Assembly (NCBI RefSeq): GCF_041468085.1 | Contig: NZ_CP121017.1 | Span: 4,127,501 to 4,191,500, forward strand | Source of the DNA: Tistrella mobilis | GTDB taxonomy: Bacteria; Pseudomonadota; Alphaproteobacteria; Tistrellales; Tistrellaceae | Direction of reading: 5' to 3' | Length of the DNA: 64,000 nt | Shown: positions 38,916 through 47,341 of the stretch, one piece after another | How positions within the stretch are numbered: the first letter of the stretch is position 1 | Layout: each line of letters starts with the position of its first letter | Notes under the pieces: model-generated | What the model was told of the DNA's origin: nothing | Database searches by the model: none | What the model saw: only the letters and a program-made list of their open reading frames with translations | Made by a program: the position numbers and the translations under genes

Positions 38916-39701
38916 ATGGCTTGGAGCATGACCACGCCCCCTTCTCTCACCTCCGCCGCAGATGCGCCTTCGGCGCCGGGTCCTGACGGGGCCGGCACTG
39001 CCGGCGGCGTGCAGGCCGTGCTGCGCGCGCTCGACCTGATGGCGGTACTGACGGCCATGCCGGACGGCATCGGCCTGTCCGATGCCGCGCGCCGCGCGGG
39101 TCTTGCCGCCTCCACCGCGCATCGACTGCTGAACACGCTGGCCAATCGCGGCTGGGCGCGGTTCGACAGCGGCTCCGGCCTCTGGCAGGTCGGCCCCGAA
39201 GCCTTCGTCACCGGCCAGGCCTTCGATCCGGCCCGCCATCTGGTCCAGACCGCCCGGCCGGTGATGCAGCGGCTGATGGAACGATCCGGCGAAACCGTGA
39301 ACCTCGCGATCCGCGCCGACGACCGGATGCTCTATCTGGCCCAGGTTGAATGCGCGGAGATGATGCGTGCCTTCGCCCGCCCGGGCGCGCGGGTACCGAT
39401 GGTCTCGACCGGGGTCGGCAAGGCCCTGCTCGCGGCCGGCTCCCTTCCCACCCCCGCCGGCGCAGATGCGATCGGCACCGAGCTGGATCTGATCCGCCGC
39501 CGGGGCTGGGCCCTCGACGACGAAGAGCAATCGGTGGGCCTGCGCTGCGTGGCGGCGGCCATCCCCGCCGGCCGTGCCGGCGGCACGCCCAAAGCCGCGA
39601 TCTCGATCAGCGGCCCGACGGCACGGATTTCGGATGACCGGCTGGATCTGCTGGGGCGCATGGTCGGCGACGCGGCAGCAGAGATCGGGCGGGCGCTCTA
39701 G
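38916..39701 (+). CDS. IclR-family transcriptional regulator
   Basis: A 261-residue regulator. The N-terminal winged HTH (about 30-90) reads GLSDAARRAGLAASTAHRLL and the effector domain spans about 100-258 (VSTGVGKALLA, DDEEQSVGLRCVAA). ATG at 38916 is chosen because AAGGA lies six bases upstream; an ATG four codons later (38928) also reads well. It is divergent from mclA and likely controls it, perhaps in response to glyoxylate or an acyl-CoA-derived metabolite, as IclR does. Its TAG stop overlaps the xerD stop. Confidence 0.9.
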   Translation: MAWSMTTPPSLTSAADAPSAPGPDGAGTAGGVQAVLRALDLMAVLTAMPDGIGLSDAARRAGLAASTAHRLLNTLANRGWARFDSGSGLWQVGPEAFVTGQAFDPARHLVQTARPVMQRLMERSGETVNLAIRADDRMLYLAQVECAEMMRAFARPGARVPMVSTGVGKALLAAGSLPTPAGADAIGTELDLIRRRGWALDDEEQSVGLRCVAAAIPAGRAGGTPKAAISISGPTARISDDRLDLLGRMVGDAAAEIGRAL

Positions 39702-40645
39702 CTTTCCAGGTCACCCGTCGCAAGCGGATGCGCCCGCTCGATCGCCCGGCGCAGATCTGCATCCAGCACATGGGTATAGATCTGGGTGGTGGTGATGTCG
39801 GCATGGCCGAGCAGCTGCTGCACCACTCTGAGATCGGCTCCACCCGACAGCAGGTGGCTGGCGAAAGCGTGGCGAAGCACATGGGGCGAGACCCGGGCCG
39901 GGTCCAGCCCGGCCCCCAGCGCCAGCAGTTTAAGCAGCTGGCCCACCCGCTGACGTGTCAGATGACCTTCCGCCGCGCGCGATGGGAAAAGAAAGGCCTG
40001 TGCCGTGCGGTCCGGCGGCAGGAAGCCGCCCCGCACCTCAAGATAGGCACGTGCCGCCGCCCTGGCCGGCGCGCCAAGCGGCACCAGCCGGTCGCGGCCG
40101 CCCTTGCCCCGCACCATCAGCACCTGCGGATCGCGGGCAAGGGCCGCCGCCGGCAGGGTGACCAGTTCCGTCACCCGCAGACCCGAGGCATAGAGCAGTT
40201 CGACGATCGCCGCCAGCCGCCGGCCTTCCGGCCCGGGCATGGCATGAGCGGCCGCGATCAGCCGGTCGACCTCATCTTCAGACAGCAGCTTGGGCAGCGG
40301 CCGGCGCCGGCGCGGTGCGTCCAGACGATCGGTCGGCTGATCGGGACGGCGGCCCTCGCTCGCCAGGAACCGGAAAAAGCGGCGCAGGGCCGACAGCCGC
40401 CGCGCCTGGGTCTCGGCCGTCAGCCCGCGCGCCTCCAGCACCGCCAGATAGCGGGCAAGCGCATCGGCCGCGGCGGCGACCAGCCCGCCATCCGCACTCA
40501 AAACCCGGGCGGCATCGTCCAGGTCCGTGGCATAGGCGATGAGGGTGTTGTCGGCAAGCCCGCCCTCGGCACCCAGCATCTCAAGGAAGGCCTCGATCGC
40601 GCGACGGTCAACCGGCAGCGGCTCCCGCGGCGGCACTGCCGGCAT
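39698..40645 (-). CDS. xerD: Tyrosine recombinase XerD
   Basis: Resolves chromosome dimers at dif with XerC. Start at 40645 gives 315 residues: SAM-like N-terminal domain (about 12-100) then the catalytic domain with Arg (LLYASGLRVTELV), Lys (VRGKGGRDR), His-x-x-Arg (SPHVLRHAFASHL), His (QQLLGHADITTTQ) and Tyr in IYTHV. The last string is XerD style. The ATG starts one base after the stop of the polyproline protein. Its TAG stop shares the palindrome CTAG with the iclR stop (39698-39701). Confidence 0.93.
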   Translation of the reverse strand: MPAVPPREPLPVDRRAIEAFLEMLGAEGGLADNTLIAYATDLDDAARVLSADGGLVAAAADALARYLAVLEARGLTAETQARRLSALRRFFRFLASEGRRPDQPTDRLDAPRRRRPLPKLLSEDEVDRLIAAAHAMPGPEGRRLAAIVELLYASGLRVTELVTLPAAALARDPQVLMVRGKGGRDRLVPLGAPARAAARAYLEVRGGFLPPDRTAQAFLFPSRAAEGHLTRQRVGQLLKLLALGAGLDPARVSPHVLRHAFASHLLSGGADLRVVQQLLGHADITTTQIYTHVLDADLRRAIERAHPLATGDLES

Positions 40646-40646
40646 A

Positions 40647-42596
40647 TCAGACACCCGGCGCCAGCCCCGAAACCACGCCGGCCGCAATCATCATCTCGAC
40701 CGCAAGCCGGCGGGACTCGTCGTCGAAGCCTGCAAGACGGAAGCCTTCCAGTGCCGTGGCCAGACCGATCGCACCGATCTCGGGCCGGGCTTCCAGCAGC
40801 ACCAGCGACAGCGCGGCCGTCTCGCCCAGCCTGCCGGCATCGGCCGCCGCCCTGAGCGCGAACCAGACGGCGGGTATGGGCGCAACCGCATCCTCCACGG
40901 CCGGCGCCGCCGGATCCGGGGACGGCAGGGCTTCGGGCGAAAACAGGCCGATCGCAGCGGTCGCCACCTCCCGCGCCGGCCCCGCCAGACCGGCAAGCCA
41001 GCTGCTGATGTCGACCGTCCGCAGATCACGTCCCAGCACCGCCGACGGTTCCTGAAACGCGACCAGAGACAGGGCAGTCAGCTCAGGATCGGCTGCGATC
41101 GCGGTGCTCAGCACGTCCGGACGGTTCTCCGGGATCCCCAGCATCGCGGCAGCGGCATCGACAGCCCCGCCGGCGATGGCGATCCGTGCCGCCATGATCC
41201 GACTGTCCGGGTCCAGCCCGCGAATGGCGGCCGGTTCCAGGAGCGGCGCCGCGGCAGCCGCCGCGGTCGCGGTCAGCAACGGATCGGCCTCCGCCGCCGC
41301 CTTGACCAGCGTAGCGATGCCGTAGAGCCGTGCCCCCGGGTTGCGCTCGGCCGCAGCGGTCGCAAACAGCCGTGCCCGCCGCCGCTCGGGCCGGGATTCG
41401 CCGGCCGGGCCGTGGCCCGAGAGGGCGGCACTGCGTTCGGCCGCCGCTGCGGCCAGCCAGGCCCCGGCCAGGCGTTCGCCGGCAAGCAGGCCGCGGGTGG
41501 CAGCCGCTTCGGCCAGGACCAGGCGATGGAAAGGCGTGATCGCGCCGCTCATCACCAGCCGCGACAACCCGGCATCGCCGAGACCGGCGGCAAATTCCGT
41601 AACCGTATCGGCTGTGGCCTCGGACTGAATGCCGCGCCACGCCAGCACCGCCAGATCCGCCGGGGTCAGCACTGCCGGATCAAGGCCGTCAATCGCGATC
41701 GGCCCGGGCGTGGCCGCCGCACGGGCAATCGCACCGGCGACCGGCTGTCCGGCCGACACCAGCTCGGCCGCGGCGGTCCCGTCGGCGGCCGCAAACAGGC
41801 GGCAGGCCAGGACATCCGGGGCAGCAGCTGCCTCACCTGCCGGAATGGCGGCACCCGACACCCCGGGAAGGACCGCGGCACAGGCACGCTGCTCCTCCCC
41901 GGCCAGGAACAGGGCCCCGGCAGGTGGCGGACGACCGGCATCGTCGGCCACATCGACCGCGGCCGCCGGATCGCCCAGCATCAGCAGCGCCTTCGCCCGA
42001 CGATCGGCAAAGACATCGGCGTCCTCTCCCGCCGGCGCCGGTCCGTCGGTTGCGAGCAGATCCCGCAGCATCTCGCGCGCCGTGGGCCAGGGCGCAGTGC
42101 CGCCGAGGGCCGCCAGCGCCCCATCGATCCGCGCCGCCGTGCTGCCCTGCCAGAGATCCGCCGGCACATCCTCTGCATCCACTGCCGCCGGCTCATCATC
42201 CGTCGTCTGAGGCGGCAGAGGGGTGGGCGGCGGCGGCGGAGGGGGCGGAGGCGGCGGGGGCGGAGGCGGAGGGGGCGGAGGTGGAGGCACCGGCCGCAGC
42301 TGGTCGGGTGTCGCCTGGATCCGCGGCGCCGTCGGCGGGGGTGGGGGCGGGGTCAGGTGCGGCGCCGGCTGGACGGGCGGGCGGACCTGCACCCCCGGCG
42401 CCGGAACAACCGGGCGCGGGCGCGTCTCTTCGGCCTGCGGCTCGTCGGGCACCAGCCTCAAGGGCTGCGCCACGGCCGAAGGGGATACCGCCGCCAGGAC
42501 CAGCGCGAGCACGACACCGAGCGATCGCCCGGCCGATGCGCTCACCGGCGGGCGTCCCCCTGTCTGGTCGCCGGGCTCAGCGGAGCAGTTTGTCAT
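40647..42596 (-). CDS. Exported Ala/Pro-rich protein with a 21-proline run; unknown function
   Basis: A 649-residue protein with a signal peptide-like segment (about 24-44, LGVVLALVLAAVSPSAVAQ), a Pro-rich linker with 21 consecutive prolines encoded at 42225-42287, and an Ala-rich, helical region from about 140 to the end (residues such as ARLYGIATLVKAAAEADPLL) that looks like degenerate helical repeats. I do not recognise a catalytic motif. Related proteins near aroK in alphaproteobacteria are often labelled antifreeze glycopeptide polyprotein, a misleading name from composition. It overlaps the small membrane gene upstream by 20 bases and abuts xerD, so a three-gene unit is likely. Confidence 0.8.
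   Translation of the reverse strand: MTNCSAEPGDQTGGRPPVSASAGRSLGVVLALVLAAVSPSAVAQPLRLVPDEPQAEETRPRPVVPAPGVQVRPPVQPAPHLTPPPPPPTAPRIQATPDQLRPVPPPPPPPPPPPPPPPPPPPPPTPLPPQTTDDEPAAVDAEDVPADLWQGSTAARIDGALAALGGTAPWPTAREMLRDLLATDGPAPAGEDADVFADRRAKALLMLGDPAAAVDVADDAGRPPPAGALFLAGEEQRACAAVLPGVSGAAIPAGEAAAAPDVLACRLFAAADGTAAAELVSAGQPVAGAIARAAATPGPIAIDGLDPAVLTPADLAVLAWRGIQSEATADTVTEFAAGLGDAGLSRLVMSGAITPFHRLVLAEAAATRGLLAGERLAGAWLAAAAAERSAALSGHGPAGESRPERRRARLFATAAAERNPGARLYGIATLVKAAAEADPLLTATAAAAAAPLLEPAAIRGLDPDSRIMAARIAIAGGAVDAAAAMLGIPENRPDVLSTAIAADPELTALSLVAFQEPSAVLGRDLRTVDISSWLAGLAGPAREVATAAIGLFSPEALPSPDPAAPAVEDAVAPIPAVWFALRAAADAGRLGETAALSLVLLEARPEIGAIGLATALEGFRLAGFDDESRRLAVEMMIAAGVVSGLAPGV
42225..42287 (-). 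repeat. 21-codon proline tract
   Basis: Twenty-one uninterrupted proline codons using all four CCN codons, so this is not a pure mononucleotide or trinucleotide repeat. Translation through such runs requires elongation factor P in known bacteria. The tract separates the signal peptide from the Ala-rich body. Confidence 0.9.
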
Positions 42597-42726
42597 TGGG
42601 CACGACCTTCTCCACCGTGCGCACCGGCGCCGGCATGTCGAAGGTCATGAGGAAGGCCCCGCCGCCCAGAACGGCAACGAGGAGAATGATCAGGATGAAG
42701 CGGATCAGCACGCCTGCGCCTCGCAT
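42577..42726 (-). CDS. Small single-span membrane protein (49 aa)
   Basis: Forty-nine codons from ATG at 42726 to TGA at 42577-42579. Sequence pattern: MRGAGVLIR, a 20-residue hydrophobic segment (ILIILLVAVLGGGAF), then a soluble tail MPAPVRTVEKVVPND ending KLLR. Codon third positions are G/C-biased. It overlaps the start of the 649-residue protein by 20 bases, which suggests coupled expression. Similar short proteins of the form span-then-PAP-VEKVIPND lie near aroK in other alphaproteobacteria, as far as I recall. Function unknown. Confidence 0.75.
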   Translation of the reverse strand: MRGAGVLIRFILIILLVAVLGGGAFLMTFDMPAPVRTVEKVVPNDKLLR

Positions 42727-43081
42727 CGGGGGTTCGCAACTGCCGGGAAGATCGATGGTCCTCCGGCCTGCACGATTGCCGCGACTGCCGGACCTGTGCT
42801 TTATTTCTGGCCGGGTCGGGCGCCGTCGCCCGAAGCCTATCGGTTCGGTGGGATGGTTTCAACGGTTGCGCACCGCACCATCCGCCGCACGCCGGTCTGC
42901 CGCTCCCATTCCAGGGGCTGCGGCACCGGGCCCGCATCCGGGGGACGGCCCCGCCACAAGAGTCCGGTTCACCGCTTTGACCGACGACGACGACCAGCCA
43001 TCCACCATCGAACACGCGAGTTCGGCAGACGATACCGCCGGCGATGACGCGACAGGTGCCGCCCCCGCCTTCGATCGGCGG
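42727..43081. other. Divergent region before aroK
   Basis: 355 bases between the small membrane gene and the conserved start of aroK. The right third (42977-43081) is open in the aroK frame from a TTG, reads an acidic segment (TDDDDQPSTIEHASSADD) and shows G/C-biased third positions, so aroK may really start there. A weak TTGCCG/CTTTAT promoter-like pair occurs near 42777-42805. Confidence 0.5.
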
Positions 43082-43636
43082 ATGATCGACCGCTCCATCG
43101 TCCTGGTCGGGTTGATGGGCGTGGGCAAGAGCAGTGTCGGCCGCAGGCTCGCCCAGCGTCTCGGCATCGATTTCGTCGACGCCGATACCGAGATCGAGAA
43201 GGCAGCCGGCCTGCCCGTCCCCGAAATCTTCCGCCTGTATGGCGAGGCCGAATTCCGCCGCGGGGAACGCCGGGTGCTCGCCCGCCTGCTGGAAGAGCGC
43301 CCGCGGGTGATTGCAACCGGTGGCGGCGCCTTCATGGACCCGGAAACCCGTGCCGCCATTGCCCGCGACGGCATTTCAGTCTGGCTGAAGGCCGAACTGC
43401 CGGTGATCGCCCGCCGTGTGCTGAAGCGCCGTCACACCCGGCCGCTGATCGCCGAGGGCGACGCCATGGCAACACTGGAACGGCTGATTGCCGAGCGCCA
43501 CCCGGTCTATGCCGAAGCCGATCTGACGGTGGAAAGCACCGAGGCCCCGCATGAAGTGGCCGTGAATGCGATCATCTCGGCCCTCGCTGCCGAATGGCCG
43601 GGCCTTACCGCCACCCGCCCACGCCGTTCCGCATGA
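43082..43636 (+). CDS. aroK: Shikimate kinase
   Basis: Phosphorylates shikimate in aromatic amino acid synthesis. From ATG at 43082 the product is 184 residues: Walker A GLMGVGKSS near 10-18, shikimate-binding DADTEIEKAAG and RRGERRVLARLL, the GGGAF motif near 82, and the lid RRHTRPLI. Alphaproteobacterial relatives often carry an acidic N-terminal extension, so a TTG start at 42977 (219 residues) is a real alternative. No strong ribosome-binding site supports either. aroB follows at 65 bases. Confidence 0.93.
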   Translation: MIDRSIVLVGLMGVGKSSVGRRLAQRLGIDFVDADTEIEKAAGLPVPEIFRLYGEAEFRRGERRVLARLLEERPRVIATGGGAFMDPETRAAIARDGISVWLKAELPVIARRVLKRRHTRPLIAEGDAMATLERLIAERHPVYAEADLTVESTEAPHEVAVNAIISALAAEWPGLTATRPRRSA

Positions 43637-43700
43637 CGCAGGCCCCTCCGTCACCCGCCAGAATCATCCCCCCGTGCCCCGCTCCGGAGCCCGTCAGCCG

Positions 43701-44930
43701 ATGACCGCCCAGACCGCCACGCCCCTTTCCGACACCAGACCCCGACTGTCCGACGACGGCGAACTGGTGACCCTGCCCGGCGTCGCGGCCCCCGCGCGGC
43801 GGGTCCGGGTGCCACTGGATGATCGCGCCTACGATATTCTGGTCGGGGACGGCCTGCTGCCGGTGACCGGCCGGCTGATCCGCGAGACCATGGGTGCCCG
43901 CCGGGCAGCGGTGGTGACGGACGAGACCGTGGCCGGCCATCACCTGGCCGTGCTGTCCCGCGCGCTCGATGATGCCGGGATCGCCCATGGCACCATCATC
44001 CTGCCGCCGGGCGAAGGGACGAAACGCTTCGGGTCGCTCGAAACCCTTCTCGACGGATTGCTCGCCTCGGGTATCGAACGCGGACAGCCGGTGATCGCGC
44101 TCGGCGGCGGCGTCGTCGGCGATCTCGCCGGCTTCGCGGCCGCCGTGCTGCGGCGTGGCACCCGCTTCGTTCAGGTGCCGACCACCCTGCTCGCCCAGGT
44201 CGACAGCTCGGTCGGCGGCAAGACCGGCATCAATACCAGCCATGGCAAGAATCTGGTCGGTGCCTTCCACCAGCCCGGGCTGGTGGTCGCCGATACCGGC
44301 CTGCTTTCAACCCTGCCACGGCGCGAACTGCTTGCAGGCTATGCCGAGGTGGTGAAATACGGCGCCATCGACGATGCCCCGTTCTTCGACTGGCTGGAAC
44401 AGCGCGGGGCCGAGGTGATCGCAGGCTCCGGCCCGGCACGCGACCAGGCCGTGGCACGCTCCTGCGCCGCCAAAGCGCGGATCGTCGCCGCCGATGAAAC
44501 CGAGACCGGCCAGCGCGCATTGCTCAACCTGGGCCACACCTTCGGCCATGCCTTCGAAGCAATGGCCGGCTATGACGGTCGCCTGCTTCATGGCGAGGGG
44601 GTTGCGATCGGCATGGTCGCCGCCTTCAGGCTGTCGGTGCGCCGCGGGCTCTGCCCCATGGCCGATCTGGAACGGCTGACCATCCATCTGGCCTCGGTCG
44701 GCCTGCCGACCCGTCCACAGGATGTGGCTGAGGTCGACTGGACGGTCGACGGGCTGATGGCACCGATCGCCCAGGACAAGAAGGCCCGCGAAGGTCGGGT
44801 ACGCTACATCCTGGCACGCGGCATCGGCCGCTCGTTCATTGCCGACGACGTCGCACCCGATGAAGTGGCCGCCCTGCTCGACGACATCCTGGCCGACCGC
44901 CCCGAGGGCCCGGCCATCCCTGCCGGGTGA
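43701..44930 (+). CDS. aroB: 3-dehydroquinate synthase
   Basis: NAD- and metal-dependent conversion of DAHP to 3-dehydroquinate, second step of the shikimate pathway. The 409-residue product from ATG 43701 is somewhat longer than usual due to an N-terminal ~40-residue extension. NAD-binding GGGVVGDLAGF and the signature VPTTLLAQVDSSVGGKTGIN, plus NLGHTFGHAFEA with metal-binding His, are intact. It forms aroK-aroB, and a CBS/CNNM transporter gene follows 40 bases later. Confidence 0.96.
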   Translation: MTAQTATPLSDTRPRLSDDGELVTLPGVAAPARRVRVPLDDRAYDILVGDGLLPVTGRLIRETMGARRAAVVTDETVAGHHLAVLSRALDDAGIAHGTIILPPGEGTKRFGSLETLLDGLLASGIERGQPVIALGGGVVGDLAGFAAAVLRRGTRFVQVPTTLLAQVDSSVGGKTGINTSHGKNLVGAFHQPGLVVADTGLLSTLPRRELLAGYAEVVKYGAIDDAPFFDWLEQRGAEVIAGSGPARDQAVARSCAAKARIVAADETETGQRALLNLGHTFGHAFEAMAGYDGRLLHGEGVAIGMVAAFRLSVRRGLCPMADLERLTIHLASVGLPTRPQDVAEVDWTVDGLMAPIAQDKKAREGRVRYILARGIGRSFIADDVAPDEVAALLDDILADRPEGPAIPAG

Positions 44931-44969
44931 TACCCGCCCGATCCGACCAGGAGAGAGACCCACCCGCCG

Positions 44970-46283
44970 ATGCCTGCCGAACTCTGGCTGTCACTTCTTG
45001 CCATCATCGTCCTGATCGCCGCATCTGCCTTCTTTTCCGGCAGTGAAACGGCCTTGACCGCCGCCTCCCGCACACGCATGCATCAGCGTGCATCCGAAGG
45101 CGATATCCGGGCGCTGAGGGTAGAAAAGCTCACGGCCGATCGCGAGCGATTGATCGGTTCGATCCTGCTCGGCAACAATGCGGTCAACATCCTCTCCTCG
45201 TCGATCGCCACCAGCGTGCTGATCGGGCTGTTCGGTGATGCCGGCGTCGCGATGGCGACACTCGGCATGACCCTGCTGCTGCTGATCTTTGCGGAGATCC
45301 TGCCCAAGACGGTCGCCCTGCATCAGCCGGACCGGATGGCGCTTGTCCTTTCGGGCCCGCTCTCAGTGGTCGTGCGGATCCTCAGCCCGTTCTCCAGGGT
45401 GATCGGGTTCATCGTACGCGGCGTGGCGCGGGTCATCGGGATCAGGCTCGAAGGCGATCGGCTGATGGTTTCGGCCGATGACCTGCGCGGGGCGATCCGG
45501 CTCTATGACGACCCCGAAGCAACGGCGGCGGAAACCCGCAACGAGAAGGAGATGCTGGCGAGCATCCTGGATCTCGGCGATCTGACGGTGGGCGAGATCA
45601 TGATCCACCGCCGGCAGATGACCACCATCGACGCCGACCAGCCCCCCGCCGCGATCCTGGCTCAGGTCACCACCAGCCCGCACACCCGGCTGCCGATGTG
45701 GCAGGGCGATCCCGACAACGTCATCGGCGTGCTTCATGCCAAGGATATGTTGCGGGCATTGACCGAGGCCGGCGGCGATGTGGCCAGGATCGACGTGCCG
45801 GCACTTGCGCGCACGCCGTGGTTCATCCCCGACAGCACCACGCTGCACGACCAGCTGCATGCCTTCCGGCAGCGCCATGCCCATTTTGCCCTGGTGATCG
45901 ACGAATACGGCACCATCCAGGGGCTGGTGACGCTGGAGGACATTCTTGAAGAAATCGTCGGCGAGATCGTGGATGAACACGATATCGCGGTCGAAGGGCT
46001 GGAGCGTCAGGCCGATGGCGGGGTTCTGGCCGACGGCACCGTCACCATCCGCGACATCAACCGCGAGACCGGCTGGCGCCTGCCGGACGACGAAGCGACC
46101 ACCATCGCCGGTCTCGTCATCCACGAAGCCAAGGCCATCCCCGAGGTCGGCCAACGCTTCCGCATCGCCGGCATAGAGGCCGAGGTGCTCCGCCGTCACC
46201 GCAACCGGGTGACCAAGCTGCGCCTCTCACCTGTCGGGGGCCGCCCCCCCACAGGTGCCGTCCACGATACCGGTCGGCCATGA
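44970..46283 (+). CDS. CNNM/CorC (HlyC/CorC family) membrane transporter
   Basis: A 437-residue protein: CNNM (DUF21) domain with about four spans (residues 1-175; FFSGSETALTAASR and GNNAVNILSSS), a pair of CBS domains (about 210-335; RLPMWQGDPDNVIGVLHAKD and FALVIDEYGTIQGLVTLEDI) and a CorC_HlyC C-terminal domain (about 345-425). E. coli CorB/YfjD has this order; members transport or sense Mg2+ or Co2+. It is 40 bases behind aroB and overlaps the AEC gene by four bases. Confidence 0.9.
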   Translation: MPAELWLSLLAIIVLIAASAFFSGSETALTAASRTRMHQRASEGDIRALRVEKLTADRERLIGSILLGNNAVNILSSSIATSVLIGLFGDAGVAMATLGMTLLLLIFAEILPKTVALHQPDRMALVLSGPLSVVVRILSPFSRVIGFIVRGVARVIGIRLEGDRLMVSADDLRGAIRLYDDPEATAAETRNEKEMLASILDLGDLTVGEIMIHRRQMTTIDADQPPAAILAQVTTSPHTRLPMWQGDPDNVIGVLHAKDMLRALTEAGGDVARIDVPALARTPWFIPDSTTLHDQLHAFRQRHAHFALVIDEYGTIQGLVTLEDILEEIVGEIVDEHDIAVEGLERQADGGVLADGTVTIRDINRETGWRLPDDEATTIAGLVIHEAKAIPEVGQRFRIAGIEAEVLRRHRNRVTKLRLSPVGGRPPTGAVHDTGRP

Positions 46284-47179
46284 TCGGCGAGCTGATCACC
46301 ATCATTGCCCCGATCCTGGTCTGTGCCGCGATCGGCTTTTCCTGGATCCGGGTATTCCGGCAGCCCTATGACACCGGCATGATCACCAATCTGGTGACCA
46401 ATATCGGCGTCCCCTGCCTGATCTTCTCCAATCTGACCAATGGCCAGGTGGCGCCTGGCGCCTTCGGCGAATTCGCGCTCGCCGCCGCCTCGACCATGGT
46501 GATGATGGGGTTCATCGCCTGGCCGATCCTGCGGGCGGCCGGCCTGCCCTGGCGGACCTGGCTGACGCCGATCATCTACGGCAATGCCGGCAATATGGGC
46601 CTGCCGCTCTGCCTCTTCGCCTTCGGACCCGAGGGGCTGGGCTATGCCATCGGCTATTTCGCGGTCTCAGCCGTCAGCCAGTTCACGATTGGCGCCTGGG
46701 TGCTGTCAGGCGAGCCGGCCGGGCGCTTCATCCTGCGCCAGCCCGCCCCCTGGTCGGTGGTGGCGGCGCTGATCTTCGTGCTTGGCGGGATCCCGGTTCC
46801 GAAGTTCCTGAGCAATACCACCCATCTCATCGGCGGTTTCACCATTCCGCTGATGCTGATCACGCTGGGCGTAAGTCTGGCCCGGATGAAGGCGGTACGG
46901 CCGCTCGGCACGCTGGGTCTGGCCCTGTTGCGCAGCCTGGGTGGCTTCGTGGTCGCGCTCTTCCTCGGCATGGTGGTCTTCCGTTTCGAAGGTGTGGAAC
47001 TGGGCGTTCTGCTGGTCGAGGCCTCGATGCCGGTCGCCGTGTTCAACTATCTCTTCGCCCAGCGCTACGACCGTTCCCCGGCCGAGGTGGCGTCGCTGGT
47101 GGTGACGTCCACCCTGCTGGTCTTCCTGCTGCTGCCCGGGCTGCTCTGGGTCGCACTGCATCTGGCAGGCATGAACTGA
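46280..47179 (+). CDS. AEC family (auxin efflux carrier-like) transporter
   Basis: A 299-residue membrane protein with about ten predicted spans, of the AEC/bile-acid-Na symporter-like fold. Family elements include VTNIGVPCLIFSNLT in the first half and PLMLITLGVSLARMK in the second. AEC members move malonate, auxin or amino acids; the substrate here is unknown. Its ATG overlaps the stop of the CNNM gene (ATGA, 46280-46283), so they are translated together. Confidence 0.88.
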   Translation: MIGELITIIAPILVCAAIGFSWIRVFRQPYDTGMITNLVTNIGVPCLIFSNLTNGQVAPGAFGEFALAAASTMVMMGFIAWPILRAAGLPWRTWLTPIIYGNAGNMGLPLCLFAFGPEGLGYAIGYFAVSAVSQFTIGAWVLSGEPAGRFILRQPAPWSVVAALIFVLGGIPVPKFLSNTTHLIGGFTIPLMLITLGVSLARMKAVRPLGTLGLALLRSLGGFVVALFLGMVVFRFEGVELGVLLVEASMPVAVFNYLFAQRYDRSPAEVASLVVTSTLLVFLLLPGLLWVALHLAGMN

Positions 47180-47341
47180 GCGGGCGGGGCCCTGCGCCCG
47201 TCGGCCCATACGGCACCGCAGATGACGAACGCGTGGTCGCCGCGTATAGTGGCGGCATCGAAATTGGATCGAACGTTCGTCTCAGATGCGAGGCACGGCC
47301 CTGGTCATGCGCCGCGGCCGTACCGAGGAGAAGCCCGCCCA

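Noticed and set aside
42225-42310. The G-rich plus strand at the polyproline tract as a regulatory G-quadruplex
   Set aside because: The G-runs are fully explained by proline codons on the minus strand of a well-supported gene; no other evidence for a structure role.
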